A DNA stretch of 49,605 bases from a bacterium (GTDB lineage Bacteria > Bacillota > Clostridia > Lachnospirales > Lachnospiraceae), in the NCBI GenBank assembly GCA_030524675.1, contig JAUNGE010000025.1, forward strand, positions 1-49,605. The letters run 5' to 3'. A program made the translations under genes and the position numbers. The notes below the pieces were generated by a model. The model saw only the letters and a program-made list of their open reading frames with translations. It did no database searches and was not told the DNA's origin. Below are positions 8,417 to 16,732 of the stretch, piece by piece (position 1 is the stretch's first letter; the number at the start of each line of letters is the position of its first letter).

Positions 8417-9387
8417 TATACTCCCTCCTCTCCTGCTTTCTTTGCAATCTGGTTGGAAAGAATCACCAGAATCAGACACACGACAGATTTAAACAGGCCG
8501 ACTGCACTGCCATAGCTGATTTTTCCGTTTGTCATCGCAGTCTGGTACACATAGGTGTCAAACACCTCACCGACATCACGGTTCATAGAATTCAACATTA
8601 AGAAAATCTGCTCAAACCCTGTATTTAAGAAACTTCCCATGCGCAGAATCAACAGCGTGACAATGGTAGATTTGATTGCTGGCAAGGTAATATGCCATGT
8701 CTGTTGCCAGCGATTGGCTCCGTCCACTTTTGCCGCCTCATACAGCTGCATATCTACACCTGTGAGCGCCGCCAAAAATACGATGGTCCCCCAGCCGCTT
8801 TCTTTCCAGATTACCTGTCCCGTAATCAACACTGGGAAAAATTTTCCCTCCGATAACACCCTGACCTCGCGTCCACACAGACGGCTGAGTACATCTGTCA
8901 GCGCACCGCTCTCTGCCGAAAACAGAGTCATACAGATTCCCGCTACTACTACCCAGGAAACAAAATGCGGAAGATATAAAACAGACTGTACTATATTTTT
9001 GTATCTCGTAAACTTCAGCTCATTGATAAGAAGCGCGAGTACAATCGGCAACGGAAAATATACAACGATGTTAAAAAACGCAAGCACCAATGTATTGCGG
9101 AAAATCTGGAAAAATTTTGGATCTGCGAAAAACCTCTGAAAATGTTTCCATCCCACAAACTTGCTTCCAAACCATCCAAGCATGGCATTGTAGTCCTGAA
9201 ATGCCGTAATCAGACCGAACATCGGACCATACTTAAAGATAAGAAAGTACAAAAATCCTGGCAGCAGCATCACATAGAGCATCCAGTCTTTCCGAAACCG
9301 AATCATAATCTGTCTCATACCTGTGCTGTTATTTCTGGTTTGTATGCCTGTCTGCTGACCAGAGTCCTGTTTTCCCTTTCTGCTCAT
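8413..9387 (-). CDS. ABC sugar permease (LplB-like)
   Basis: The first permease of the importer, 324 residues from the ATG at 9387. The frame runs further upstream but that part is a charged, unconserved stretch, and GGGGAGG lies 12 bases before this ATG. The family hallmark segment WMLYVMLLPGFLYFLIFKYGPMFG begins near residue 28. The coupling loop is LYEAAKVDGANRWQQTWHITLP. The C-terminus VVCLILVILSNQIAKKAGEEGVY is typical. It forms the membrane channel with the product of 7538-8416. A terminator-like hairpin at 9682-9727 separates it from the upstream paralogous binding protein, although both lie on the same strand. Confidence 0.9.
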   Translation of the reverse strand: MSRKGKQDSGQQTGIQTRNNSTGMRQIMIRFRKDWMLYVMLLPGFLYFLIFKYGPMFGLITAFQDYNAMLGWFGSKFVGWKHFQRFFADPKFFQIFRNTLVLAFFNIVVYFPLPIVLALLINELKFTRYKNIVQSVLYLPHFVSWVVVAGICMTLFSAESGALTDVLSRLCGREVRVLSEGKFFPVLITGQVIWKESGWGTIVFLAALTGVDMQLYEAAKVDGANRWQQTWHITLPAIKSTIVTLLILRMGSFLNTGFEQIFLMLNSMNRDVGEVFDTYVYQTAMTNGKISYGSAVGLFKSVVCLILVILSNQIAKKAGEEGVY

Positions 9388-9853
9388 ATCAGTTCCATCC
9401 CTCCCCAATCTCTTTTCATATTTTTTGTGATTTCTTTTTTTCTTTTGTGGCCTTATTTGACTTTCACCGGTTTCTATCTGTCTTCGATTGTATTCTAGAA
9501 ACTTTACTTTTTCCAGCTCCAGTTTGTCAATTTTTTTGCTCAAAATTTCCATTTTTTGTGCATATCATCTTATCAAAAACAGAAGTGGCATTTTCATTTT
9601 GTCCATTTTTTATCTATTCTGTATGATATTCATTTTTATTTTTATATATTTTTACTATTTAGAGACACATACGCAAAAAATCCCCATGCAGCAGAACAAA
9701 CTGTTTTTTCTGCCCAACTGCATGGGGACCTCTCTTTTTTTATATTTCTTTTCGTTATATTCTCTTATTTTCTGTTTTTATTTCTTGTATGTATGATTTT
9801 GGTATTTTCTGCATTTACGGCATGTCTCTGTTCTCAAGAACTGCCCAGACATT
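9388..9853. other. 466-base T-rich gap with no gene
   Basis: Open frames here are short, T-rich and hydrophobic only because of base composition, and none has a ribosome site. The only structure I can support is the strong hairpin at 9682-9727. The minus-strand portion nearest 9387 should hold the permease promoter or leader, but I could not pick out convincing -35/-10 boxes. Confidence 0.6.
9682..9727. terminator. Strong bidirectional terminator between binding protein 2 and permeases
   Basis: A perfect 10-bp stem joins CCCCATGCAG (9682-9691) and CTGCATGGGG (9718-9727), with additional pairing inside. On the minus strand it is followed by ATTTTTT; on the plus strand by a T-run after ACCTCTC. 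For the minus-strand genes it would end or attenuate transcription after the binding protein at 9854. Confidence 0.85.
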
Positions 9854-11503
9854 TTACTCAGAAATCCCCCTCTTTTCTTTGTATCCTTCAGTATACTCTT
9901 CTATCACTGCTTTTCCTCCTTCTTCATACCATATCTGATACTCATTCCAATAATCGCTCTCTGTGATTTCTCCCATAATAAACCGGATACTGGCTTTCTG
10001 AATTCTTTTATTCAATCGGTCACTGAGCGCGGCATATGTTTCTGAATACACTCCATATGATGCATCGTTTACCAGATGGGGTTCTCTCGCCTCAATACAG
10101 TCATACACTTCCCTCTGTAAAAGAGAATCAACAGGTGTCCGTATGTACGGCGGTGTCGGCATCAGCTGTACATAGGAACCAGCAGCCGAAGAAAGAAGAC
10201 TTCTATTATTTCCTTCCTGATAAATCAAAACTTTATTTCCCTGCTCATCCAAGGTATGAAACTCGCCCTCTCTTCCAAAAAGCAGAATTTCCTGCCCTTT
10301 TTCCCCACACAGTGTATCATAAAAACTCAAAATTTCTCTCAGTTTTGTCTCGTCCTTAATTCCTCCATTTCCAAAACGATTGAACATAATCAATCCATTG
10401 TAACCGGCACTGCTGTTCACACGCAGTTCTCCCCCATTTCCTGCCTCTATTGCTGGCAAAATCGCCACTTCCGCCTGTGGATTTATCTGGCGCATCCTGT
10501 CCTCCAGCTCAGGTGCATCGTCAATCACTCCAAAAATCATCCCTGCCTGTCCTGAAATAAACATTTCCTGCCTCTGCACTGCTGTCAGAAAAGAAAATGT
10601 GTGGTCCAGCACTCCCTCCCGATAGCATTGACGAAACCAGCGCAATGTCTGCATATAAGTTTCTGTTGAGAAATCTGGTATCATCTGCCCCTTCTCTGCA
10701 TCATACGCCCATCCATTCGGACCCCCAAGAGCTGTCGTAATATTCTGAATCCCATTCCATTCCCGCGCGCCCCAGTTTCTCCAACTGTCTGCCATTCCAA
10801 CCGTATCCGCGATTCCGTTCCCATCGGGGTCATTCAGCGTAAACGCTTTTAACATTTGATATATCTCTTCCAGATTTCTGGGAGGAAGAATCCCCAGTGT
10901 ATCCGCCCAGTCTTTGCGGTAGTACGCAGCATAGCGCGGACGGATACGAAGCCTCGGAATCCCATAAATATGCCCCTGCATCTTCGCATTTTCCCATATT
11001 TCTTCACCGATAAATGCTTTCAGCTGCGGATAATCATCCAGATAATCGTCCAATTCCCAGAATCCGCCAGCACGCAGATAAGCCAAAAAACTCTCTTTTG
11101 CCAGAATTGTCTCATTTGCAGTCAATACCATGGGAAGTCTGTCATTTCGTATCATACGTTCAACCGTCGAGACATACTCCAAGGTAGGCACCAGCTCAAT
11201 CTGCAGTTCCTTATTTGTCTCCTCCTCAACTGAACGCAGCCAGGAATCTGCCCCTATATCTGCCATCTCATAGGAAGGAAAGTATTCTGCCATCATGGAA
11301 ATTGTAAAAACCTGCTTCTCCTCTCTGCTGCATCCGCCAAAGAGAATACTGCATCCTACCAGCAACATACAGCATACGATACTCCTCTCTCTCTGATACC
11401 CTTTCCACCTCTTATCCTTCTTCCGCTCCCGCCAACTTTTCAAGCCATATTTTTTTAATCCATATTTTTCAATCCACATTTTTTTAGTCTGTATTTTTTC
11501 CAT
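9854..11503 (-). CDS. Second sugar-binding lipoprotein, paralogue, with long basic N-region
   Basis: A 549-residue solute-binding protein from the ATG at 11503, preceded by AGAAGGAAAAGG. It matches the 5778-7397 protein along its length: LPMVLTANETIL, FWELDDYLDDYPQL, GHIYGIPRLRIRPR and NDPDGNGIADT have direct counterparts. The lipobox is LFGGC with the Cys at about residue 58. That is unusually late, because a basic n-region of about 40 residues with the tandem KYGLKKYGLK precedes the hydrophobic core. It is the first gene read from the promoter at 11655-11683, opposite the AraC sensor gene. It may bind a related but different sugar and share the same permeases; that is inference. Confidence 0.85.
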   Translation of the reverse strand: MEKIQTKKMWIEKYGLKKYGLKSWRERKKDKRWKGYQRERSIVCCMLLVGCSILFGGCSREEKQVFTISMMAEYFPSYEMADIGADSWLRSVEEETNKELQIELVPTLEYVSTVERMIRNDRLPMVLTANETILAKESFLAYLRAGGFWELDDYLDDYPQLKAFIGEEIWENAKMQGHIYGIPRLRIRPRYAAYYRKDWADTLGILPPRNLEEIYQMLKAFTLNDPDGNGIADTVGMADSWRNWGAREWNGIQNITTALGGPNGWAYDAEKGQMIPDFSTETYMQTLRWFRQCYREGVLDHTFSFLTAVQRQEMFISGQAGMIFGVIDDAPELEDRMRQINPQAEVAILPAIEAGNGGELRVNSSAGYNGLIMFNRFGNGGIKDETKLREILSFYDTLCGEKGQEILLFGREGEFHTLDEQGNKVLIYQEGNNRSLLSSAAGSYVQLMPTPPYIRTPVDSLLQREVYDCIEAREPHLVNDASYGVYSETYAALSDRLNKRIQKASIRFIMGEITESDYWNEYQIWYEEGGKAVIEEYTEGYKEKRGISE

Positions 11504-11654
11504 TTTTCCTTTTCCTTCTCTCCCAAAAGAAGTCTGACCCAAAAGCAGAGAAAACTTGCGAACTTTATCTCCAGATGATACAATAATAGAAACTTCATTT
11601 TCACAGTTATAAAGACACCAAACGACTACTTTTCCATTAACAGGAATTGGTTTT

Positions 11655-11688
11655 ATTATATCTCTAGCTTTTGCAAAACACAAGCTAG
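11655..11688 (-). promoter_or_regulatory. Promoter for binding protein 2, overlapped by an inverted repeat
   Basis: On the minus strand TTGTGT (11683-11678) is spaced 17 bases from TATAAT (11660-11655). The inverted repeat CTAGCTT (11664-11670) / AAGCTAG (11682-11688) covers the spacer and the -35 box, a good place for a regulator to bind. The divergent AraC/YesN gene starts at 11765, so that protein is the obvious candidate. The leader to the start codon is about 145 bases. Confidence 0.65.
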
Positions 11689-11764
11689 ATGCCGCAGCAC
11701 TGCATACGCCACAGGATATCTGTGCTCCGTCCCTAATGCCTACAAACTTTCAAAGGAGTTTTTT

Positions 11765-14137
11765 ATGAAAATGCGTTCCTTCTTTTCAAAACAAAAAACT
11801 TATCTTACATCCAACATCCGGCGTTCTTGGATTATTTCCTACATCATTGTTCTGCTGCTGCCCTTGGTCATTCACCTTTTTGTCTACCTAAAAGCATACG
11901 ATACCATCAAACAGCAGGCACAGGAATCCCAGAAAGCGGCTGTAGAGCACCTTTGCTCCAGCATGGACAACGAATTCAGCCGGCTGGAGGAAGCAATCTC
12001 CACGCTTTCTTACGATGTGAATCTAAATTATCTCCTGAATGCACAAGGACTTGAAAGTTTTGAACAAAATTATGCCACAGCTTCCAGGCTTTATGACTTA
12101 AATGAATCTCTCCTTCTCAAAATTCCGTCCGGAAGCATTGTTCACGACTACTATATTTTTGCTCCAAAAGGTTCCCTGGTATTCCACAGCTCTGGAGTCA
12201 ATACGATTGCACAGTATCAGACACTTCCTGGATCGTACACTGGACAACTGTACGAAATCTGCCAGTCGCTCAGTCCCCAAGCTTCAAATCTGTTTGTGTT
12301 TGAGCCGGAACCGAACGTATCCTACATGGCTTTGATGTGCCCTCTGCCCTACTCTTACCTTCCAAAGGGCTATATCGTTCTTCTTTTAGAGCACACAAAA
12401 CTCAATACTATGATGCAGAGCCTTTATCCACAACCAAACAGCCAGATTTATCTGGTGAATGAGTCTTATCAGCTGCTCAATTATCCAAATTCCCTGTTCA
12501 ATCCAGGAATTTTTTCTGATTTTGATTTTTCTCATGGTTCTATTTTGAGCGAACTGCCTGGAGAATCTGGAAAATCTCTGATTTATTCTGCAGGTTCTGA
12601 TGTGCTCCCACTGCACTACATCTGTACTCTGCCGGAGTCTGTCGCTATGGAACATCTGATCTACATGCGCCATTCTCTCTTAATCAGCTTTTTGTTCTGC
12701 CTGATTGGGGCTTTTTTCCTGATTTCCATCTTCACACATTACAACTACGGTCCATGGCAGAAACTGGTCAACACAATCGAAAAATTGTCCAAATCCGAGA
12801 TGCCAAACGGCTCCAACGAATACCAGGTTGTTCTCAATGCTCTGATTGATACCTACCAGGAGAAGGCAACTATCGAGGAGGTTTTCTATCACCAGAACCG
12901 GACTCTCTATTCGTTTTATCTGGCACGTATGTTGACCGGCCATATCGGAATTGAAAATATGGAGGAAGAACTCCTGGAAAATATGGAGACACAGCTGCAG
13001 CTCTCCAACTACACTGTGCTTCTCTCTCTCACTGATGTAAAGGACAACTGGTCTTCCAACCACACTGAGCTGATAAAAGATACCTATCTGTCTTTTTTTG
13101 AGACACAAATTGTGCAGAAGCTGCAGAACGCCCTAGGTTCTTCCTTTTCTATCGCTTTCACTGAGGTTTATGACTACACTGCCTGTGTCATAGGAATGAA
13201 GGAGGCGGCGGCCGAAAACTGGCAGGCACAGCTTGCATCCGCTATGGAGACAATCCAGCAGGAACTCTCAGAAAGCCTGCATGTTCAATACTGTTTTGCA
13301 TTCAGTAATCTGCACCATAATATTGCGGAGATGTCCGCTGCCTGGGATGAGGCATTCTCCTCCATTTCTCTGTGCGTGATGGATCAGGAAAAATCTCTGG
13401 TATTCTACGAAGATATAACCTTCAATGAGGCAGGAAACTACACTTATCCAGCAAAATCTGAGCAGACACTGATCAATCTCATACAGATCGGCCACAGTCA
13501 GGAGGCAGAATCGCAGATCCGCACTCTGTTGGAAGAGACAGCAAAGCATTTTCCTGTGTTTGAGACAGCCAAATGTATCGCTTCAGATATTTTATGCAGC
13601 GTCTGGAAGGCATTCTCCCGCCTTCCGGATGCCAGTCGAGAGCGTATACAGATGCAGTACTACTCCATTGTAGAGTCTTTTATGCAGGCAAACTCCTATC
13701 AGAAACTGCAGCAACGCCTTCTGGAAGCGTGCACGCTTGTCTGTGAGGAGTTTCAGCGGGCAGCGGACACCGCGACACCACAGAGCGCCTGGATTCCAAA
13801 AATTGAGGAGCAGCTCGCAGCCAACCTGTACGACGAAAACTTGAATGTCATGTTTTTATCCCACAAGCTGGGTGTCAGCGCGAAATATCTGTCTTCTATC
13901 TATATGGAAGCAAACGGCGTCAGCATTATGGATACCATCCACAGGCGCAGAATCGACAAATTTAAAGAACTGATCTGTAAGGAAAACATGAACATTCAAG
14001 ATGCCGCAATGGCTGTGGGCTATCACAGCATCGCTACCTTAAACCGATGGGTCAAAAAGTATGAAGGCGTCACACCTGGCCAGCTGAAAGCAATCGGAAA
14101 CCACACAGATTCCAACGGCGAGACACAGAGCAGCTGA
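11765..14137 (+). CDS. Membrane-anchored AraC-family regulator (YesN/LplR-type sensor)
   Basis: A 790-residue one-component sensor-regulator. A first membrane helix (WIISYIIVLLLPLVIHLFVYL, about residues 22-42) is followed by an extracytoplasmic ligand-sensing region to about 295. A second helix (LLISFLFCLIGAFFLISIF, about 303-321) leads to cytoplasmic coil segments and a C-terminal AraC double helix-turn-helix (about 680-785: LGVSAKYLSSIYMEANGVS and MNIQDAAMAVGYHSIATLNR). Such proteins sense oligosaccharides outside the cell and activate adjacent uptake genes. AAAGGAG with 6-base spacing marks the start. It is divergent from the binding-protein/permease genes, its likely targets. Its stop is 14 bases from the stop of the convergent AraC gene, with no clear terminator between. 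Confidence 0.9.
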   Translation: MKMRSFFSKQKTYLTSNIRRSWIISYIIVLLLPLVIHLFVYLKAYDTIKQQAQESQKAAVEHLCSSMDNEFSRLEEAISTLSYDVNLNYLLNAQGLESFEQNYATASRLYDLNESLLLKIPSGSIVHDYYIFAPKGSLVFHSSGVNTIAQYQTLPGSYTGQLYEICQSLSPQASNLFVFEPEPNVSYMALMCPLPYSYLPKGYIVLLLEHTKLNTMMQSLYPQPNSQIYLVNESYQLLNYPNSLFNPGIFSDFDFSHGSILSELPGESGKSLIYSAGSDVLPLHYICTLPESVAMEHLIYMRHSLLISFLFCLIGAFFLISIFTHYNYGPWQKLVNTIEKLSKSEMPNGSNEYQVVLNALIDTYQEKATIEEVFYHQNRTLYSFYLARMLTGHIGIENMEEELLENMETQLQLSNYTVLLSLTDVKDNWSSNHTELIKDTYLSFFETQIVQKLQNALGSSFSIAFTEVYDYTACVIGMKEAAAENWQAQLASAMETIQQELSESLHVQYCFAFSNLHHNIAEMSAAWDEAFSSISLCVMDQEKSLVFYEDITFNEAGNYTYPAKSEQTLINLIQIGHSQEAESQIRTLLEETAKHFPVFETAKCIASDILCSVWKAFSRLPDASRERIQMQYYSIVESFMQANSYQKLQQRLLEACTLVCEEFQRAADTATPQSAWIPKIEEQLAANLYDENLNVMFLSHKLGVSAKYLSSIYMEANGVSIMDTIHRRRIDKFKELICKENMNIQDAAMAVGYHSIATLNRWVKKYEGVTPGQLKAIGNHTDSNGETQSS

Positions 14138-14151
14138 GTTTTATCGTTTTT

Positions 14152-14946
14152 TCATTCCTCATCATTTTTCATTTTATGCTTTCTCATTCTCCGATATTCT
14201 GCAGGTGTCATTCCCATTTCTTTCTGAAAATGCCTGCAGAATGCGGAAGAATCATGATATCCGCACGAATAGGCAATCTCTGTAATCTGATATTCTGTAT
14301 TGTATAACATCTCTTTTGCCTCGGACAGGCGATACTGGCTCAGATACTGCTTGGGCGATTCTCCTGTCTGATTCATGAAAATACGATATAAATAGGTCCT
14401 GTCAATTCCCACATATCCCGCCACATCCCGAATCTGAATCTGATAACTGTAATTATGGCGGATAAAAGCACACGCTTTTCTGTAATACCCCTCTTCCCCC
14501 ACTGGACTTCTGTCCACTGCCGATGCACTTCTAGTCAGACATGACACAATCAGATAAAAATATCCAAGCACCCTCTCCCTGTTCTCCGCAACATTTCCAA
14601 AAGACCCCAAAAGTTTCTCAAAATAATGAAAAACATCCATCTCTCCTATCGCACACACAGGATGATGGATGTCGGGATAATATCGACTCACAAGTGCTGC
14701 CGCTTCCTCCCCGTTAAATGCGACCCAGGCATAGCTCCATGGGTCTTCGCTATCCGCTTTATAGTATGTTCTCTCCTCTGGCCGAATCAAAAACGCCTCG
14801 CCCTCATGCACCTCATAATGCCCATATTCTGTCTTATAGATTCCCTTCCCTTTCATCACGAAATGAATCAGATACTGTGTCCGCACTGCCGGCCCGAAAA
14901 AATGCCCTTTTTCACATGCCTGTTTTCCGCAATAATAGATTTTCAT
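14152..14946 (-). CDS. AraC-family regulator with cupin sensor domain (MsmR/RafR/MelR-like)
   Basis: A 264-residue AraC regulator from the ATG at 14946, placed 9 bases after GGAAAGG. The frame extends to 15090 with an alternative GTG, but family members usually start at the equivalent of KIYYCGKQACEKGHFFGP. Residues about 1-140 form the sugar-binding cupin arm (LIHFVMKGKGIYKTEYGHYEV, EGEAFLIRPEERTYYKAD). The last 100 residues are the double HTH (IRDVAGYVGIDRTYLYRIF; ITEIAYSCGYHDSSAFCRHF). It is transcribed divergently from the GH4 alpha-galactosidase, the same layout as melR-melA in enteric bacteria, so control of that gene is likely. Confidence 0.88.
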   Translation of the reverse strand: MKIYYCGKQACEKGHFFGPAVRTQYLIHFVMKGKGIYKTEYGHYEVHEGEAFLIRPEERTYYKADSEDPWSYAWVAFNGEEAAALVSRYYPDIHHPVCAIGEMDVFHYFEKLLGSFGNVAENRERVLGYFYLIVSCLTRSASAVDRSPVGEEGYYRKACAFIRHNYSYQIQIRDVAGYVGIDRTYLYRIFMNQTGESPKQYLSQYRLSEAKEMLYNTEYQITEIAYSCGYHDSSAFCRHFQKEMGMTPAEYRRMRKHKMKNDEE

Positions 14947-15170
14947 TTTCATCTGCCTTTCCTGCATTTCTTCCACATTCTTCGTATGCTCGTTTTTTGC
15001 ATGCCACTTTTCTTCTGTTCTTCTTATACAACAAAATGACAATTTTTCCGAAACAAATTTTCTATCATAATTTTTCATTTCATTATACACTCATCTTATC
15101 GAAACTACAAGACACAAGCGGCAAAGCACATCCCTTTTTTGCCCGCTGCGCAACATTTTCATATCACAGA

Positions 15171-15182
15171 AAAGGTACCTTT
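15171..15182. promoter_or_regulatory. Perfect palindrome AAAGGTACCTTT in the AraC/GH4 divergent region
   Basis: A 12-base perfect palindrome sits 56 bases before the GH4 start, between the two divergent genes. It could be an operator half-site cluster for the AraC regulator, or chance. AraC proteins more often use direct repeats, which keeps confidence low. Confidence 0.3.
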
Positions 15183-15197
15183 CAGATACAGAAAAAC

Positions 15198-15236
15198 AAA
15201 GAAAAAGGAGCAAATTTAAAGAAAAGGAGTAAATTT
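15198..15236 (+). repeat. Tandem duplication of the ribosome-binding region before the GH4 gene
   Basis: Two adjacent near-identical units, AAAGAAAAAGGAGCAAATTT (15198-15217) and AAAGAAAAGGAGTAAATTT (15218-15236), each contain a full AAGGAG Shine-Dalgarno sequence. Only the second is correctly spaced from the ATG at 15238; the first may act as a standby site. Confidence 0.85.
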
Positions 15237-15237
15237 T

Positions 15238-16557
15238 ATGGTAAAAATCACATTTATGGGTGCCGGAAGCACCGTATTTGCAAGAAACGTGCTGGGAGAC
15301 TGTATGTGTACACCGGCATTGCGCGATGCACAGATTGCACTGTACGATATCGACGCGCAGAGACTCGAGGATTCCTACATAATTCTGTCTGCAATCAACA
15401 AAAATATCAATGAGAGCCGTGCAGATATCCGCACATACCTCGGCGTAGAAAACCGCAAAGACGCCCTGCGCGATGCTACTTTTGTTGTCAATGCCATCCA
15501 GGTGGGCGGCTATGACCCCTGCACCATCACAGACTTTGAAATTCCAAAAAAATATGGTCTGAAACAGACCATCGCAGACACTCTCGGTATCGGCGGCATC
15601 ATGCGTGCGCTGCGCACCATTCCCGTTCTGGAAGACTTTGCAAGAGATATGGAAGAAGTGTGCCCGAACACCTACTTCTTAAACTATACCAACCCTATGG
15701 CCATGCTGACTGGATATATGCAGCGCTACACAAAAATCAAGACCGTCGGTCTCTGCCACAGTGTGCAGTCCTGTTCCAAAAAACTTCTGACAGAGCTCGG
15801 AATGGAAGACAAGCTGGAAGGGCGCACGGAACTGATTGCAGGTATCAACCATATGGCATGGCTGTTAAACATTTATGATAAGGATGGAAACGACCTCTAT
15901 CCGGAAATCCGCCGCCTGGCAGAATTGAAAAATACAACAGAAAAGCACAATGACATGGTTCGTTTTGAATATATCCGGCATCTGGGTTATTACTGTACCG
16001 AATCCAGCGAGCACAACGCCGAGTACAACCAGTTTTTCATCAAGAGCAGATATCCGGAAATGATTGAAGATTACCAGATTCCTCTGGACGAATACCCGCG
16101 CCGCTGTATCAAACAGATTGCAGAGTGGGACAAAGAGAAAGATTCCATCTTAAACAATGGCGCCATCACACATACCCGCACGCAGGAATATGCATCCTAT
16201 ATTATGGAGGCGATTGTTACCAATAAACCTTACAAAATTGGCGGAAATGTGCTCAACCATGGCTTAATCACCAATCTTCCGGCAGAGGCCTGCGTGGAAG
16301 TTCCATGTCTGGTTGATGGAAGCGGCATCACACCATGTTATGTCGGCGCGCTTCCTCTGCAGCTGGCGGCCATGAACTCCGCCAATATTTCTGTCCAGCT
16401 CCTTACCATAGAGGCGGCCAGAACCAGAAACCGCCAGACCATTTACCAGGCAGCCATGATGGACCCGCATACTTCCTCTGAGCTGAACATTCCGGATATT
16501 ATCGCTATGTGCGATGAACTGATAGCTGCACACGGAGACTATATGAAGGGATATTGA
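15238..16557 (+). CDS. melA: GH4 family NAD-dependent alpha-galactosidase
   Basis: A 439-residue cytoplasmic GH4 glycosidase that uses NAD+ and a divalent metal for redox-assisted cleavage of alpha-galactosides such as melibiose. The N-terminal dinucleotide loop is FMGAGSTVFARNVLGD. Strong MelA-like signatures follow: GGYDPCTITDFEIPKKYGL, QTIADTLGIGGIMRALRTIP, LNYTNPMAM, and the metal-site Cys and His in GLCHSVQ and GINHMAW. Length matches the family (about 430-450). AAGGAG precedes the ATG at good spacing. It is divergent from a MelR-like AraC gene and closed by a bidirectional terminator. Other GH4 members act on alpha-glucosides or galacturonides, but the motif pattern is closest to MelA. 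Confidence 0.85.
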   Translation: MVKITFMGAGSTVFARNVLGDCMCTPALRDAQIALYDIDAQRLEDSYIILSAINKNINESRADIRTYLGVENRKDALRDATFVVNAIQVGGYDPCTITDFEIPKKYGLKQTIADTLGIGGIMRALRTIPVLEDFARDMEEVCPNTYFLNYTNPMAMLTGYMQRYTKIKTVGLCHSVQSCSKKLLTELGMEDKLEGRTELIAGINHMAWLLNIYDKDGNDLYPEIRRLAELKNTTEKHNDMVRFEYIRHLGYYCTESSEHNAEYNQFFIKSRYPEMIEDYQIPLDEYPRRCIKQIAEWDKEKDSILNNGAITHTRTQEYASYIMEAIVTNKPYKIGGNVLNHGLITNLPAEACVEVPCLVDGSGITPCYVGALPLQLAAMNSANISVQLLTIEAARTRNRQTIYQAAMMDPHTSSELNIPDIIAMCDELIAAHGDYMKGY

Positions 16558-16625
16558 TTTTTTTCTGTAACTCTGATTGTACACATTATATTTTGTCCCA
16601 TTCCTCTCCTGACAAATAAAAAATA

Positions 16626-16683
16626 GGTTCCATAGAGAATGCGCATTCTTTCTTCTCCCAAGTTTCACATTCTTTATGGAACC
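16626..16683. terminator. Bidirectional terminator between GH4 and isomerase genes
   Basis: A 16-base stem (GGTTCCATAGAGAATG, 16626-16641, with 16668-16683; 15 of 16 exact) has a 26-base loop. The minus strand continues into TATTTTTTATTT and the plus strand into CTTATTT, so it can stop transcription from both convergent genes. Confidence 0.88.
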
Positions 16684-16690
16684 CTTATTT

Positions 16691-16732
16691 CCTGTATTAA
16701 ATATCCTATATCAAATATCCTGTATTAGACCT
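16691..16732. repeat. Three tandem 14-bp repeats overlapping the isomerase stop
   Basis: CCTGTATTAAATAT (16691), CCTATATCAAATAT (16705) and a third copy, CCTGTATTAGACCT (16719), run head-to-tail. The third copy overlaps the stop codon and last codons of the isomerase gene on the minus strand, so the repeat may have supplied the present stop. Confidence 0.8.

Noticed and set aside
9488-9966. Hydrophobic plus-strand frames in the 9.4-9.9 kb gap
   Set aside because: Phe/Leu/Ile runs result from T-rich DNA; they cross a terminator hairpin and the binding-protein gene.
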